Below are positions 51,760-61,452 of a stretch of 64,000 bases of DNA, piece after piece. The stretch is from assembly GCF_029255545.1 (NCBI RefSeq), contig NZ_JANLJJ010000068.1, forward strand, positions 20,367-84,366, in the 5' to 3' direction. The stretch is from Ferrovibrio sp. Lineage in GTDB: Bacteria > Pseudomonadota > Alphaproteobacteria > Ferrovibrionales > Ferrovibrionaceae. The first letter of the stretch is position 1. The number at the start of each line of letters is the position of its first letter. The notes beneath the pieces were generated by a model. The model did no database searches. It worked only from the letters and a program-made list of their open reading frames with translations, and was not told where the DNA came from. Both the position numbers and the translations under genes were made by a program.

Positions 51760-54198
51760 ATGATGAACCTCGCCGAATATCGCCGGACCTCGACCCGCCT
51801 CGCGGATTTCCTGCCCTGGGCCGCGCTCGCGGGCGAGGGCGTCGTCCTCAACAAGGACGGGAGCTTCCAGCGCACCGCGCGGTTTCGCGGTCCCGACCTC
51901 GACTCTGCGGTTCCCGCCGAGCTCGTCGCCGTGGCCGGCCGGCTGAACAACGCCTTCCGCCGCCTCGGCTCGGGATGGGCGATCTTCGTCGAGGCGCAAC
52001 GCCATGGCGCCGGGGCCTATCCCGCGAGCCGCTTTCCCGAGGCCGCCTCGGCCCTGGTCGACGCCGAACGCAAGGCGGATTTCGAGGAAGACGCCTCGCA
52101 TTTCGAGTCCAGCTATTTCCTGACCTTCGTCTATCTGCCGCCAGCGGAGGACGCCGCCCGCGCCGAGAGCTGGCTCTATGAAGGCAAGGCCGAGAACGGC
52201 ATCGACCCTTACGAGGCGTTGCGCGGCTTCGCTGATCGCACCGACCGCGTGCTCCAGCTCATCGAGAATTTCATGCCGGAATGCGCCTGGCTCGATGACG
52301 GCGAGACGCTGACCTATCTCCATTCGACCGTCTCGACGAAACGCCATCGCGTGCGCGTGCCTGAGACACCGATATATCTCGATGCGCTGCTGGCCGATCA
52401 ACCGCTCACCGGCGGGCTGGAACCGCGCCTGGGCGACGCCCACTTGCGTATCTTGACGATCGTCGGCTTCCCGACGGCGACCACGCCCGGTCTGCTCGAC
52501 GACCTCAATCGGCTCGCCTTTCCGTATCGCTGGTCGACGCGCGCCGTCCTTCTGGACAAGACCGACGCCACCAAGCTGCTCACCAAGATCCGGCGGCAGT
52601 GGTTCTCCAAGCGCAAGTCGATCGCCGCGATCCTCAAGGAGGTGATGACCAACGAGGCCTCGGCGCTGGTCGATACCGACGCGGCGAACAAGGCGGCCGA
52701 TGCCGATCTCGCGCTCCAGGAGCTCGGCGCCGACTATGCCGGCCAGGCCTATGTCACCGCGACGGTCGCCGTCTGGGACGCCGATCCACGCATCGCAGCC
52801 GAGAAGCTGCGCTTGGTGGAGAAGATCGTTCAGGGCCGCGACTTCACCGCGATGGCGGAGACGATCAACGCCGCCGACGCTTGGCTCGGGTCACTGCCCG
52901 GCCATGTTTACGCCAACGTCCGGCAACCGCCGATCTCGACGCTCAATCTCGCCCACATGATCCCGCTGTCGGCGGTGTGGGCGGGGCCGGAACGGGATGA
53001 GCACTTCGGTGCGCCCCCCTTGCTGTTCGGCAAGACCGAAGGGTCAACCCCGTTCCGGTTTTCCCTTCATGTCGGCGACGTCGGCCACACGCTCGTCGTC
53101 GGGCCGACCGGCGCCGGCAAGTCCGTGCTGTTGGCGCTGATGGCGCTTCAGTTCCGGCGCTATTCGGGCTCGCGGGTCTTCGCCTTCGATTTCGGCGGCT
53201 CTATCCGCGCCGCGGCGCTCGCCATGGGCGGCGATTGGCACGATCTCGGCGGCGGGTTGACCCAGGGCGCGGCCGACAGCGTGTCGCTGCAACCTCTCGC
53301 CGGCATTCATGACGTGCCGGAACGTGCCTGGGCCGCCGACTGGATCGTCGCTATCCTGATGCGCGAGGGCGTGACGATCTCGCCGGAGGTGAAGGAATAT
53401 ATCTGGACGGCGCTGACCTCGCTCGCGAGCGCGCCTGTTGGCGAGCGCACCATCACCGGGCTTGCCGTCCTCCTTCAATCGAACGACCTCAAGCAGGCGC
53501 TGCGACCATATTGCGTCGGCGGCGCTTATGGCCGGCTGCTCGACGCCGAAAGCGAGCACCTCGGCTCAGCCTCGGTGCAAGCGTTCGAGACCGAGGGCCT
53601 GATCGGAACGGGCGCGGCGCCGGCCGTGCTCGCTTACCTGTTCCATCGCATTGAGGATCGCCTCGACGGCAGCCCCACGCTGCTCATCGTCGACGAAGGC
53701 TGGCTGGCGCTCGACGACGAGGGCTTCGCCGGTCAGCTCCGCGAGTGGCTGAAGACGCTGCGCAAGAAGAACGCCTCCGTCGTCTTCGCCACCCAGTCGC
53801 TCTCCGACATCGACGGTTCGGCGATTGCGCCCGCCATCATCGAGAGCTGCCAGACCAGGCTCCTGTTGCCGAACGAGCGCGCGATCGAACCGCAGATCAC
53901 TGCGATCTACCGGCGCTTCGGCCTCAATGACCGCCAGATCGAGATCCTCGCCCGCGCGATGCCCAAACGCGACTATTACCGCCAGTCCCGCCGCGGCAAC
54001 CGGCTGTTCGAGCTCGGCCTGTCCGACGTTGCGTTGGCGCTGTGCGCCGCCTCGTCGAAGACCGACCATGCCGCCATCGAGCGCACCATCGCCGAACACG
54101 GCCGCGACGGATTCCTGCCAGCCTGGCTGCGGCTGCGCGGCGTCGCCTGGGCATCCGACCTCATTCCCGACCTCACCAACCTGGAGAGCAAACCATGA
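51760..54198 (+). CDS. trbE: TrbE, VirB4-type ATPase
   Basis: The 812-residue protein starts at ATGATG. VGPTGAGKSVLL (about residue 450) is Walker A and LLIVDEGWLAL Walker B, with the C-terminal QTRLLLPNE segment typical of CagE/TrbE/VirB4. It is the largest energy-supplying ATPase of the channel. It overlaps trbJ by four bases. Confidence 0.95.
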   Translation: MMNLAEYRRTSTRLADFLPWAALAGEGVVLNKDGSFQRTARFRGPDLDSAVPAELVAVAGRLNNAFRRLGSGWAIFVEAQRHGAGAYPASRFPEAASALVDAERKADFEEDASHFESSYFLTFVYLPPAEDAARAESWLYEGKAENGIDPYEALRGFADRTDRVLQLIENFMPECAWLDDGETLTYLHSTVSTKRHRVRVPETPIYLDALLADQPLTGGLEPRLGDAHLRILTIVGFPTATTPGLLDDLNRLAFPYRWSTRAVLLDKTDATKLLTKIRRQWFSKRKSIAAILKEVMTNEASALVDTDAANKAADADLALQELGADYAGQAYVTATVAVWDADPRIAAEKLRLVEKIVQGRDFTAMAETINAADAWLGSLPGHVYANVRQPPISTLNLAHMIPLSAVWAGPERDEHFGAPPLLFGKTEGSTPFRFSLHVGDVGHTLVVGPTGAGKSVLLALMALQFRRYSGSRVFAFDFGGSIRAAALAMGGDWHDLGGGLTQGAADSVSLQPLAGIHDVPERAWAADWIVAILMREGVTISPEVKEYIWTALTSLASAPVGERTITGLAVLLQSNDLKQALRPYCVGGAYGRLLDAESEHLGSASVQAFETEGLIGTGAAPAVLAYLFHRIEDRLDGSPTLLIVDEGWLALDDEGFAGQLREWLKTLRKKNASVVFATQSLSDIDGSAIAPAIIESCQTRLLLPNERAIEPQITAIYRRFGLNDRQIEILARAMPKRDYYRQSRRGNRLFELGLSDVALALCAASSKTDHAAIERTIAEHGRDGFLPAWLRLRGVAWASDLIPDLTNLESKP

Positions 54199-54956
54199 TC
54201 TTCCGTCGCTCACGCGCGGCGTTTCTCGCCGCGTCCATCCTTTCGATTCCCGTGGCGCTATCGCCCGTGATGGTCACGCCCGCATCCGCGCAATGGATCG
54301 TCTACGACCCGACGAACTACGTGCAGAATGTTCTCTCGGCGGCCCGCGCGCTGGAGCAGATCAACAATCAGATCACCTCGCTTCAGAACGAGGCGACGAT
54401 GCTGATCAACCAGGCGCGCAATCTCGCAAGCCTGCCGTACTCCTCGCTTCAGCGCCTGCAGCAGTCCGTGCAGCGGACGCAGCAGCTCCTACAGCAGGCC
54501 CAACGCATCGCCTACGACGTCCAGCAAATCGACCAGGCCTTCACATCCACCTACGGCAATGCGTCGATGTCGGCGTCTGACCAGCAGCTCGTGGCGCAGG
54601 CGCGCGAGCGCTGGCAGAACACGGTCGGTGGCCTGCAGGATGCACTGCGGGTGCAGGCCGGCGTCGTCGGCAACATCGACACCAACCGCGCGGAGATGTC
54701 GGCGCTGGTCGGCCAGAGCCAAGGCGCGACCGGCGCATTGCAGGCGACCCAGGCCGGTAACCAGCTCCTCGCCCTGCAGGCCCAGCAGCTCGCCGACCTC
54801 ACCGCCGTCGTCGCCGCCAACGGCCGGGCGCAGGCGCTCCAGTCGGCCGAACAGGCCACGGCCGCCGAGCAAGGCCGCGAGCAGCGTCGGCGCTTCCTGA
54901 CTCCGGGCACCGGCTACCAGCCAGGCAGCGCCAAGATGTTCTACGGCGGCAACTGA
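54195..54956 (+). CDS. trbJ: TrbJ, VirB5-like periplasmic protein
   Basis: From the ATG at 54195 the product has 253 residues, with a signal peptide (FLAASILSIPVALSPVMVTPASA). A long glutamine-rich coiled region follows (for example QRLQQSVQRTQQLLQQAQ). VirB5/TrbJ proteins sit at the pilus tip and in the periplasm. It overlaps trbE; trbK follows after 11 bp. Confidence 0.9.
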   Translation: MIFRRSRAAFLAASILSIPVALSPVMVTPASAQWIVYDPTNYVQNVLSAARALEQINNQITSLQNEATMLINQARNLASLPYSSLQRLQQSVQRTQQLLQQAQRIAYDVQQIDQAFTSTYGNASMSASDQQLVAQARERWQNTVGGLQDALRVQAGVVGNIDTNRAEMSALVGQSQGATGALQATQAGNQLLALQAQQLADLTAVVAANGRAQALQSAEQATAAEQGREQRRRFLTPGTGYQPGSAKMFYGGN

Positions 54957-54967
54957 GGGGCGGCGTC

Positions 54968-55351
54968 ATGGACGGAAAGATGCTGGCTCGCCTCGGCGCC
55001 GTGGTGTTCGTCGCGGTCGCGGTCACCGCGACCGCGATCGAGCTGACCCGGAAGGAGGACGAGCTCGCCGGCTGGTCCGCAGGGCGCGTCGAGAATTCGC
55101 AGGCCGATCCGCTCCGCGCCGAGCTGATCCGTTGCCAGCGCCTTGGCGAGGCCGGCCCCCGTGACGCCGCCTGCCTGCGCGCCTGGGCGGAAAACCGCGA
55201 GCGGTTTCTCGCACCGGGCGCGCGACCCAAGGAGCGCTTGCCCGATGCGGCGACGGCCCCGCAGCCCCAGTTTGGCGCTGACCCGCGGAACACGACGCTG
55301 GACAATCCTACCCCCCAGGAAACAACGCCGCAGCAAGACGAGGCCCGATAG
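54968..55351 (+). CDS. TrbK-alt entry-exclusion-like protein
   Basis: The 127-residue protein has an N-terminal hydrophobic segment (LGAVVFVAVAVTATAIEL) and the motif RCQRLGEAGPRDAACLRAWAENRERFL, diagnostic of the alternative TrbK family. The usual role is to block entry of a second copy of the same element. It ends 4 bp before trbL. Confidence 0.85.
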   Translation: MDGKMLARLGAVVFVAVAVTATAIELTRKEDELAGWSAGRVENSQADPLRAELIRCQRLGEAGPRDAACLRAWAENRERFLAPGARPKERLPDAATAPQPQFGADPRNTTLDNPTPQETTPQQDEAR

Positions 55352-55355
55352 CATC

Positions 55356-56702
55356 ATGGGCGGCACCGGCGTCATCGACCATTTCCTCGAGGTCTTCACC
55401 CGCTACATCGATTCCGGGTTCGGTCTGCTCGGTGGCGAGGTCGCATTCATCGCGACCACTCTGATCGTTATCGACGTGACGCTGGCCGCCCTGTTCTGGA
55501 GCTGGGGCGCTGACGACGACATCATCGCGCGCCTGGTCAAGAAGACGCTGTTCGTCGGCGTCTTCGCCTACATCATCGGCAACTGGAACAATCTCGCCCG
55601 CATCGTCTTCGAGAGCTTCGCCGGTCTTGGCCTGAAGGCTTCCGGCACCGGCTTCACGACCGCGGATCTGCTTCGCCCCGGCAAGGTCGCGCAGACCGGC
55701 CTCGATGCCGGGCGGCCGCTGCTCGACTCGATTTCCAGTCTGATGGGCTACTGGTCGTTCTTCGAGAATTTCATCCAGATCGCCTGCATGTTCTTCGCCT
55801 GGGCGCTGGTGCTGCTCGCCTTCTTCATCCTCGCCGTCCAGCTCTTCGTCACCTTGATCGAGTTCAAGCTGACGACGCTCGCCGGTTTCGTGCTCATTCC
55901 CTTCGGCCTTTTCGGCAAATCGGCCTTCATGGCCGAGCGCGTCCTCGGCAACATCATCTCCTCCGGCATCAAGGTCCTGGTGCTGGCCGTTATCATTGGC
56001 ATCGGCTCGACGCTGTTCTCCGAATTCACTGCCGGCTTCGGTGGAGCCAATCCGACCATTGACGACGCCATGGCGATCGTGCTCGCCGCGCTGTCGCTAC
56101 TCGGCCTCGGAATCTTCGGGCCCGGCATCGCCAACGGCCTCGTCTCGGGCGGGCCTCAGCTCGGCGCCGGCGCGGCGGTCGGCACTGGCCTTGCCGCCGG
56201 CGGAATGGTCGCAGCCGGAGGAGCCGCTCTCGGCGCAGCAGCCGGCGGCGTCGGCGCTCTGGCCGGCGGAGCGGCTGCCGCCGCCCGCGGTGGCGCCGCG
56301 ATGGCAGGGGGCGCGGCCACTGCCTACAGCCTCGGAGCCGCCGGCCAATCAGTCGCAGCAAGCGTCGCTTCCGGCCTCGGCGGCGTCGCCCGCGCAGCCG
56401 GTGGCGCGGCGGCTTCGCCTCTCCGCCGGGCGGCCTCGCGCGCCGCCGACAGCATGCGGTCGAGCTTCTCCGAGGGCGGGAAATCCGCCTTCGAAGCTAC
56501 GGGCGGCACCTCGACCATGGGCACGATCGGCGGGGGCACGGCCGAGGCGGCCGCACCGGCTGACGGACCGCCGGCCTGGGCCCGCCGCATGAAACGCTCC
56601 CAAACGCTGAGCCACGGCGTGACAGCGGCCGCCCATGCCGTTCGCAGCGGCGACAGCCACGGCGGCGGCTCCTCCATCAACCTCTCCGAAAGCGACCGCT
56701 GA
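55356..56702 (+). CDS. trbL: TrbL, VirB6-like polytopic protein
   Basis: Starting at 55356 gives 448 residues. About six to seven membrane segments lie in residues 1-270, followed by a glycine/alanine-rich low-complexity region (GAAAGGVGALAGGAAAAA) and a basic tail. TrbL/VirB6 lines the inner-membrane part of the channel. Its TGA shares two bases with the trbF start. Confidence 0.9.
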   Translation: MGGTGVIDHFLEVFTRYIDSGFGLLGGEVAFIATTLIVIDVTLAALFWSWGADDDIIARLVKKTLFVGVFAYIIGNWNNLARIVFESFAGLGLKASGTGFTTADLLRPGKVAQTGLDAGRPLLDSISSLMGYWSFFENFIQIACMFFAWALVLLAFFILAVQLFVTLIEFKLTTLAGFVLIPFGLFGKSAFMAERVLGNIISSGIKVLVLAVIIGIGSTLFSEFTAGFGGANPTIDDAMAIVLAALSLLGLGIFGPGIANGLVSGGPQLGAGAAVGTGLAAGGMVAAGGAALGAAAGGVGALAGGAAAAARGGAAMAGGAATAYSLGAAGQSVAASVASGLGGVARAAGGAAASPLRRAASRAADSMRSSFSEGGKSAFEATGGTSTMGTIGGGTAEAAAPADGPPAWARRMKRSQTLSHGVTAAAHAVRSGDSHGGGSSINLSESDR

Positions 56703-57385
56703 TGTTCAAACGACCCTCCACTCACTACGGCAAGACCCCCGAACCAGAGACGCCTTACCAGCGGGCCGCCCAGGTCTGGGACGATCGTATCGGCGGCGCT
56801 CGCGTCCAGGCCAAGAACTGGCGCCTCATGGCCTTCGGATCGCTGATCCTTTCGGCTGGCTTTGCTGCCGCGCTCGTCTGGCAATCAGCGCGTGGCACGG
56901 TCGTGCCCTGGGTGGTGCAGGTCGACCGGCTCGGCCAGGCGCAGGCGGTGGCGCCAGCGGTCGCCGACTATCGCCCGACCGACCCGCAAATCGCCTTCCA
57001 CCTCGCGCGTCTCATCGAGCAGGTCCGCTCGATCCCGTCCGATGCCATCATCGTCCGCCAGAACTGGCTGCGCGCCTACGACTTCACGACCGATCGCGGC
57101 GCGATGGCGCTCAACGATTATGCGCGCTCGAACGACCCGTTCGCCAAGGTCGGCCGGCAGCAGATCGCCGTTGACGTTTCCAGCGTGATCCGCGCGTCGC
57201 CGGACAGCTTCCGCGTCGCCTGGACCGAGCGGCGCTACGAGAACGGCCAGCTCGCCGAGACGACCCGCTGGACCGCCATCCTCACCATCGTCGTGCAGGT
57301 GCCGCGCAACGCCGACCGGCTGCGCGCGAACCCGCTCGGTATCTACGTCAACGCCATCAACTGGTCACGGGAGCTTGGGCAATGA
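56702..57385 (+). CDS. trbF: TrbF, VirB8-like protein
   Basis: The 227-residue protein has a cytoplasmic N-terminus, one membrane segment (LMAFGSLILSAGFAAALVW) and a VirB8-type periplasmic domain with WVVQVDRLGQ and WLRAYDF. It nucleates the inner-membrane complex. It overlaps trbL and trbG at both ends. Confidence 0.95.
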   Translation: MFKRPSTHYGKTPEPETPYQRAAQVWDDRIGGARVQAKNWRLMAFGSLILSAGFAAALVWQSARGTVVPWVVQVDRLGQAQAVAPAVADYRPTDPQIAFHLARLIEQVRSIPSDAIIVRQNWLRAYDFTTDRGAMALNDYARSNDPFAKVGRQQIAVDVSSVIRASPDSFRVAWTERRYENGQLAETTRWTAILTIVVQVPRNADRLRANPLGIYVNAINWSRELGQ

Positions 57386-58407
57386 AGCCGTCTTTCCGTA
57401 AAGCCGGAAACCCGGCTTCTCGCACTTCCATACTCGCGGCTCTGCTGCTTTTAGCAACTGCGCTCGCCGGCTGCGCCACGACGCAGAAACCGCCCGAGAT
57501 CTCCTATGACGACGCGGCGCCGGCCGTGCAGACGGCCGATCCGCCGGGGCCAGTGCAGGTCGTGGAACTTCCACGTCCGCTACCGCTGCCGGGGCAGATG
57601 AAGCCCGTTGAAGAATCGCGCCGAACCCCGGAGCCGGCCGATCCAACGGCCCGCGTCAATCAAGCCAATGCCGCCGCGCGCGTGCAGCCGGTCCGCGACG
57701 GCTTCATCAATGCGATGCAGGTCTACCCTTACACCAGCGGCGCGCTCTATCAGGTCTATACCGCCGTAGGTCAGATCACCGATATCGCCCTGCAGCCCGG
57801 CGAGCAGCTCGTAGGCTCCGGGCCGGTGGCCGCTGGCGACACGGTCCGCTGGATCATCGGTGACACGCAGAGCGGTTCGGGCGCGACTCTGCAAGTCCAC
57901 ATCCTGGTGAAGCCGACCCGCGCCGACCTGATGACCAACCTGGTCATCAACACCAATCTGCGGACCTATCACATGGAGCTGCGCTCGACCGAGCGCACCT
58001 ATATGGCGTCGGTCTCGTGGCAGTACCCGCAGGATCAACTCATCGCCCTGCGCCGCCAAAACGCGCAGGCCGAGGCAGCGCGTCCCATCGCCACCGGCGT
58101 CGACCTCGCCAACATCAACTTCCGCTATGCCATCGAGGGCGATCGTGCGCCCTGGCGGCCGCTGCGGGCCTATGACGACGGACGGCAGGTCTTCATCGAA
58201 TTCCCGCGCGGCATCGGCCAGGGCGAGATGCCGCCGCTTTTCGTGGTCGGCCCCGAGGGCAACACCTCAGAACTCGTGAACTACCGCGTCCGCGGCAACT
58301 ACATGGTCGTCGATCGCCTGTTCGCGGCCGCCGAGCTGCGCTTCGGCGCCGGTGACCACCAGAAGCGCGTTCTGATCACCCGTACCGACGGGAGGCCGGC
58401 GTCGTGA
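57382..58407 (+). CDS. trbG: TrbG, VirB9-like protein
   Basis: The 341-residue protein has a lipoprotein-type signal peptide (LLLATALAGCATT). The VirB9/CagX motifs are AMQVYPYTSGALYQV, then TNLVINTNLRTYHMEL and YMVVDRLFAAAELRFG. It is part of the outer-membrane core complex. Unlike most VirB9 proteins, it has the lipobox cysteine itself. Confidence 0.9.
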   Translation: MKPSFRKAGNPASRTSILAALLLLATALAGCATTQKPPEISYDDAAPAVQTADPPGPVQVVELPRPLPLPGQMKPVEESRRTPEPADPTARVNQANAAARVQPVRDGFINAMQVYPYTSGALYQVYTAVGQITDIALQPGEQLVGSGPVAAGDTVRWIIGDTQSGSGATLQVHILVKPTRADLMTNLVINTNLRTYHMELRSTERTYMASVSWQYPQDQLIALRRQNAQAEAARPIATGVDLANINFRYAIEGDRAPWRPLRAYDDGRQVFIEFPRGIGQGEMPPLFVVGPEGNTSELVNYRVRGNYMVVDRLFAAAELRFGAGDHQKRVLITRTDGRPAS

Positions 58408-59621
58408 GCGAGTCTGAAGCCCGGAAAGAGGATGAGGATGCGCCGCTGACCGGGTCGACCGCCGACGCGGCCGCCCCGATGCGGCTTCGTGCGGAGGCTC
58501 CGCGCGTTACGCGGCTGTCGCGCAAGGTGCTCGCCGGCATCGGTCTCGTGGCGAGCGTAGGCCTGGGCGGAGCGCTGATCTACGCCCTTCAGACGCGCGA
58601 CGGCGGCAAGTCCGCCGAAGAACTCTATTCGACCGAAAACCGATCGACCGCAGACGGCCTGGCGGGCTTGCCCCGCGACTACAGCGGTGTGCCTCAGCTT
58701 GGTCCGCCGCTTCCCGGCGACCTCGGCCGTCCTATCCTCGGCGCGCAGAATCGCGGCCAGCCCATGCCCAACCCCGGCGGAGTAGCACCCAATCCCGGTC
58801 TCAGCGCCGAGGAACAACGCCGCCTTCAGGAAATCGAGAGCGCCCGCACCGCCAAGCTCTTCGCCGGCACGGAGAACCGGCCGACGCCACCATCAGCCTC
58901 TGGCACGGCAACGGTTGTTCCGCCACCCACGCCTGACCTCGCCAGCCTCGGGCTTGCTCCCCAGCCAGCAACGCCGTCGGCCCAGGATCGGCAACTCGCC
59001 TTCCTCAATGCCGCCGTCGATCGCCGCACCGTCTCGCCGGATCGCATCGCGGCTCCGGCATCGCCGAACATCCTTCAGGCGGGCGCCGTGATTTCGGCCG
59101 CGCTCATCACCGGCATCCGGTCCGATCTTCCGGGCCAGGTCACCGCGCAAGTGACGGAGAACATCTATGACAGCCCGACGGGCCGCATCCTTCTTGTGCC
59201 CCAAGGCACCCGCATCATTGGCCAGTATGACAACAATGTTCAGTTCGGCCAAAGCCGCGTGCTGCTGGTCTGGAACCGGCTAATCTTCCCGAACGGCCGC
59301 TCGATCGTGCTCGAGCGTCAACCTGGCGCTGATGCCGAAGGTTATGCCGGCCTCCAGGATGGCGTCGACTATCACTGGTGGGATCTTGCCAAGGCGGCGG
59401 GCTTGTCCACGCTGCTGAGCATTGGGGCAGAGCTCGCCACCAACGACGACGACCGCCTGATCCAAGCTATCCGCAACGGCGGGCAGGACACGATCAACGA
59501 TGCCGGTCAGCAGATCGTTCGCCGCCAGTTGAACATCGCCCCGACCTTGACGATCCGCCCAGGGTTCCCCGTTCGCGTCATCGTCACCCGCGACCTCGTC
59601 CTCGAACCCTACGGAGGCTGA
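58404..59621 (+). CDS. trbI: TrbI, VirB10-like protein
   Basis: The 405-residue protein starts at GTG overlapping trbG. It has a cytoplasmic N-terminus, a membrane segment (VLAGIGLVASVGLGGALIY), a proline-rich linker and the VirB10 C-terminal domain (AGAVISAALITGIRSDLPGQV, then VPQGTRIIGQYDNNVQFGQ). It bridges inner and outer membranes and senses energy. It ends one base before DUF2274. Confidence 0.95.
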   Translation: MSESEARKEDEDAPLTGSTADAAAPMRLRAEAPRVTRLSRKVLAGIGLVASVGLGGALIYALQTRDGGKSAEELYSTENRSTADGLAGLPRDYSGVPQLGPPLPGDLGRPILGAQNRGQPMPNPGGVAPNPGLSAEEQRRLQEIESARTAKLFAGTENRPTPPSASGTATVVPPPTPDLASLGLAPQPATPSAQDRQLAFLNAAVDRRTVSPDRIAAPASPNILQAGAVISAALITGIRSDLPGQVTAQVTENIYDSPTGRILLVPQGTRIIGQYDNNVQFGQSRVLLVWNRLIFPNGRSIVLERQPGADAEGYAGLQDGVDYHWWDLAKAAGLSTLLSIGAELATNDDDRLIQAIRNGGQDTINDAGQQIVRRQLNIAPTLTIRPGFPVRVIVTRDLVLEPYGG

Positions 59622-59622
59622 C

Positions 59623-59865
59623 ATGGCAAAGCTGAAGCTCGGGGCCGTTGCCGACGACAAGCCGGTCAAGCTCACGATCGAATTTCCAGCGACCGTTCAT
59701 CGCGACCTGGTCGCCTACGCGGAAATCCTAGCCCGCGAAACCGGCCATCCGGTGAGCGACCCGGCCAAGCTGATCGTCCCCATGGTGGAGCGCTTCATGG
59801 CCACCGATCGCGGCTTCGCGAAGGCGCGGCGGCCGCGTCAGTCGCCCGCGGGCAACGCGGGATAG
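59623..59865 (+). CDS. DUF2274 family protein
   Basis: This 80-residue protein has MAKLKLGAVADDKPVKLTIEF, then HRDLVAYAEILARETGHP, typical DUF2274. The family is found after trbI in this kind of operon, and it looks RHH-like with a strand and two helices. The function is unknown; regulation of trb is possible. Its end overlaps the convergent LysR gene by 28 bp. Confidence 0.8.
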   Translation: MAKLKLGAVADDKPVKLTIEFPATVHRDLVAYAEILARETGHPVSDPAKLIVPMVERFMATDRGFAKARRPRQSPAGNAG

Positions 59866-60785
59866 CGCTCTTGCAGCAGGTTGATGAAACCCGCCAGCGC
59901 CGGATTGTCGTTGTCGCCCTGCCAATAGGCCGCGTAGTTGATCCGGCTCGGGCCGTTGCCGTCCCGTGCCTCGCGGTAGACTACGCCTGTGTAAGAGGCC
60001 CCAATGCAGGCTTCGCACATCAGGCTGACGCCGAAGCCCGCCCCCACGAGGCTCTTGATGTTCTCGCGGCTGACATCGTGACTGATGACCTTGGGCCGCT
60101 CGCCCGGCGCGGCGAGCTTCGCCAGCAAGATGTCCTGGATCTCCGGCCCGGGATCACGCTGGCTGAAAAGGAAGGTCTCATCCTTAAGATCGGTCCAATA
60201 GACGATGTTGCCGCCCGCCAATCGGTGACCTTCGGGCAGCGCGACCATGATGCGCTCGCTCCAGAGACCCATGACCTTCCCCTCGCGAGAGATCGGATCA
60301 CCCGTCACGATGGCAACATCAAGCCGGCCAGCATCGACGCCGGCGAACAGGCATGCGCGTGCGCCTTCATATGTCTGGATTTCGACCTTCGGGAACCGCG
60401 ACGCATACTCGATCAGGCTGGCCCGCAGGTTCCCGGCCGACAGCGAGGTGTAGAATCCGACCGTGAGGCGGCCGGCCTCGCCCCTGCCGATGTCCTTGGC
60501 GGTCGCGGCCATATGATCGACCGTTTCGACGAGATGCCGGGATGTCCGCAATATCTCGACGCCAGCCGTAGTCAGCCGAACGCCACCGCTGGTTCGTTCG
60601 AACAACACGACGCCCAGACGCTCTTCCAATTGCGAAATGCAGCGGCTCAGGGTCGATTGCTTGACCCCAAGCGCCTCAGCCGCCCGCCGAAAACTGCCAT
60701 AGTGTGCAGCGGCGACCGCATAGCGCAGGTGTCTCAGTTCGATATGCGCTTCCAGCGATCGGAACTCCTCCTGTGATTCCGGCAA
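59838..60785 (-). CDS. LysR-family regulator
   Basis: The HTH (RHLRYAVAAAHYGSFRRAAEALGVKQSTLSRCISQLEERLG) and a LysR substrate domain make it a LysR protein of about 315 residues. The start is uncertain. An ATG at 60887 would add 34 arginine-rich residues; TTG at 60785 or CTG at 60755 fits better with homologous starts and with AGGAGG nearby. A LysR gene at this place, convergent with trbI-DUF2274, is common in Tn4371-like elements. Its target and effector are unknown. Confidence 0.8.
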   Translation of the reverse strand: MPESQEEFRSLEAHIELRHLRYAVAAAHYGSFRRAAEALGVKQSTLSRCISQLEERLGVVLFERTSGGVRLTTAGVEILRTSRHLVETVDHMAATAKDIGRGEAGRLTVGFYTSLSAGNLRASLIEYASRFPKVEIQTYEGARACLFAGVDAGRLDVAIVTGDPISREGKVMGLWSERIMVALPEGHRLAGGNIVYWTDLKDETFLFSQRDPGPEIQDILLAKLAAPGERPKVISHDVSRENIKSLVGAGFGVSLMCEACIGASYTGVVYREARDGNGPSRINYAAYWQGDNDNPALAGFINLLQERYPALPAGD

Positions 60786-60976
60786 CCTCCTGTCATGGCA
60801 CTCCCGGAATTCATGTGCCCGGCCGTGCGGCGACCGCCTCAACCAATATGGGAATTGCCCGCCGGAATTTTCACGGTGCGGGAGCACAACCGACTCGGAT
60901 CGGCAGTACGGCCGCTAGGACTGTAGTCGGCCTGACAGGGTAATGCTATTGCGACGCGTTTGCATCAATTCGATCC

Positions 60977-61000
60977 GAAATGGATCAAGAAATGGATCAA
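60977..61000. repeat. Tandem 12-bp repeat
   Basis: GAAATGGATCAA occurs twice head to tail at 60977-60988 and 60989-61000. It lies between the LysR gene and the AbiEi-like gene, in a stretch (60786-61056) without other supported features. A role as a junction or attachment-site relic is possible but not demonstrated. Confidence 0.3.
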
Positions 61001-61056
61001 AATGCCGGCTTGGCGGCGGCATGGTTCCCCGGACCCCGGTCAGCGTCCACCGTCCC

Positions 61057-61287
61057 TCAAGCCGCCTGACGATCGGCCGCGCGATACTGGCCATATCCGA
61101 CCTTTACCAGCAGGCCCTCTTCGCACATGCGGGCCAAGTAACAGCGAGGGACGCCGATGTCCGTTAGATCGCGCGTCCGCACCAGGCCGCGCTCATTGGC
61201 CAGGGCGACGGCTCGGTCCCTCAGCGAGGGCTTCGGGCCGCCGGCGAGGCGTAGTGCTTCTGCGCGATCCCGGTCGCGCTTGCGCAT
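61057..61287 (-). CDS. AbiEi-type antitoxin N-terminal domain protein, probably a fragment
   Basis: From the ATG at 61287 the product has 76 residues (MRKRDRDRAEALRLAGG). RDRAVALANERGLVRTRDLTDIGVPRCYLARMCEEG is the winged-helix of the AbiEi_4 antitoxin domain, followed by LLVKVGYGQYRA and a stop. Full-length AbiEi antitoxins continue for another 100 or more residues, and no AbiEii toxin gene follows. It is either a domain-only regulator or a truncated gene; the ribosome site is weak. Confidence 0.55.
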   Translation of the reverse strand: MRKRDRDRAEALRLAGGPKPSLRDRAVALANERGLVRTRDLTDIGVPRCYLARMCEEGLLVKVGYGQYRAADRQAA

Positions 61288-61452
61288 TTTGGGAGGCTCT
61301 GGCGTAGTGGGGAGTAGGGAAATCGAGAACTCGTAGTTCGCATCTTCGCCGACCCCGGCGAGCCATTTCTCCAAATTTTCGTTTTGAAAATACCAGCTTG
61401 CGCGCAGTGGACTTTGTATCCATGCGGATGCGTATCTTTATGGCAAGCGCAG

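Noticed and set aside
60960..61307. Plus-strand frame reading through the tandem repeat near 60980
   Set aside because: It is antisense to the AbiEi-like domain and arginine/proline-rich, with no ribosome site.
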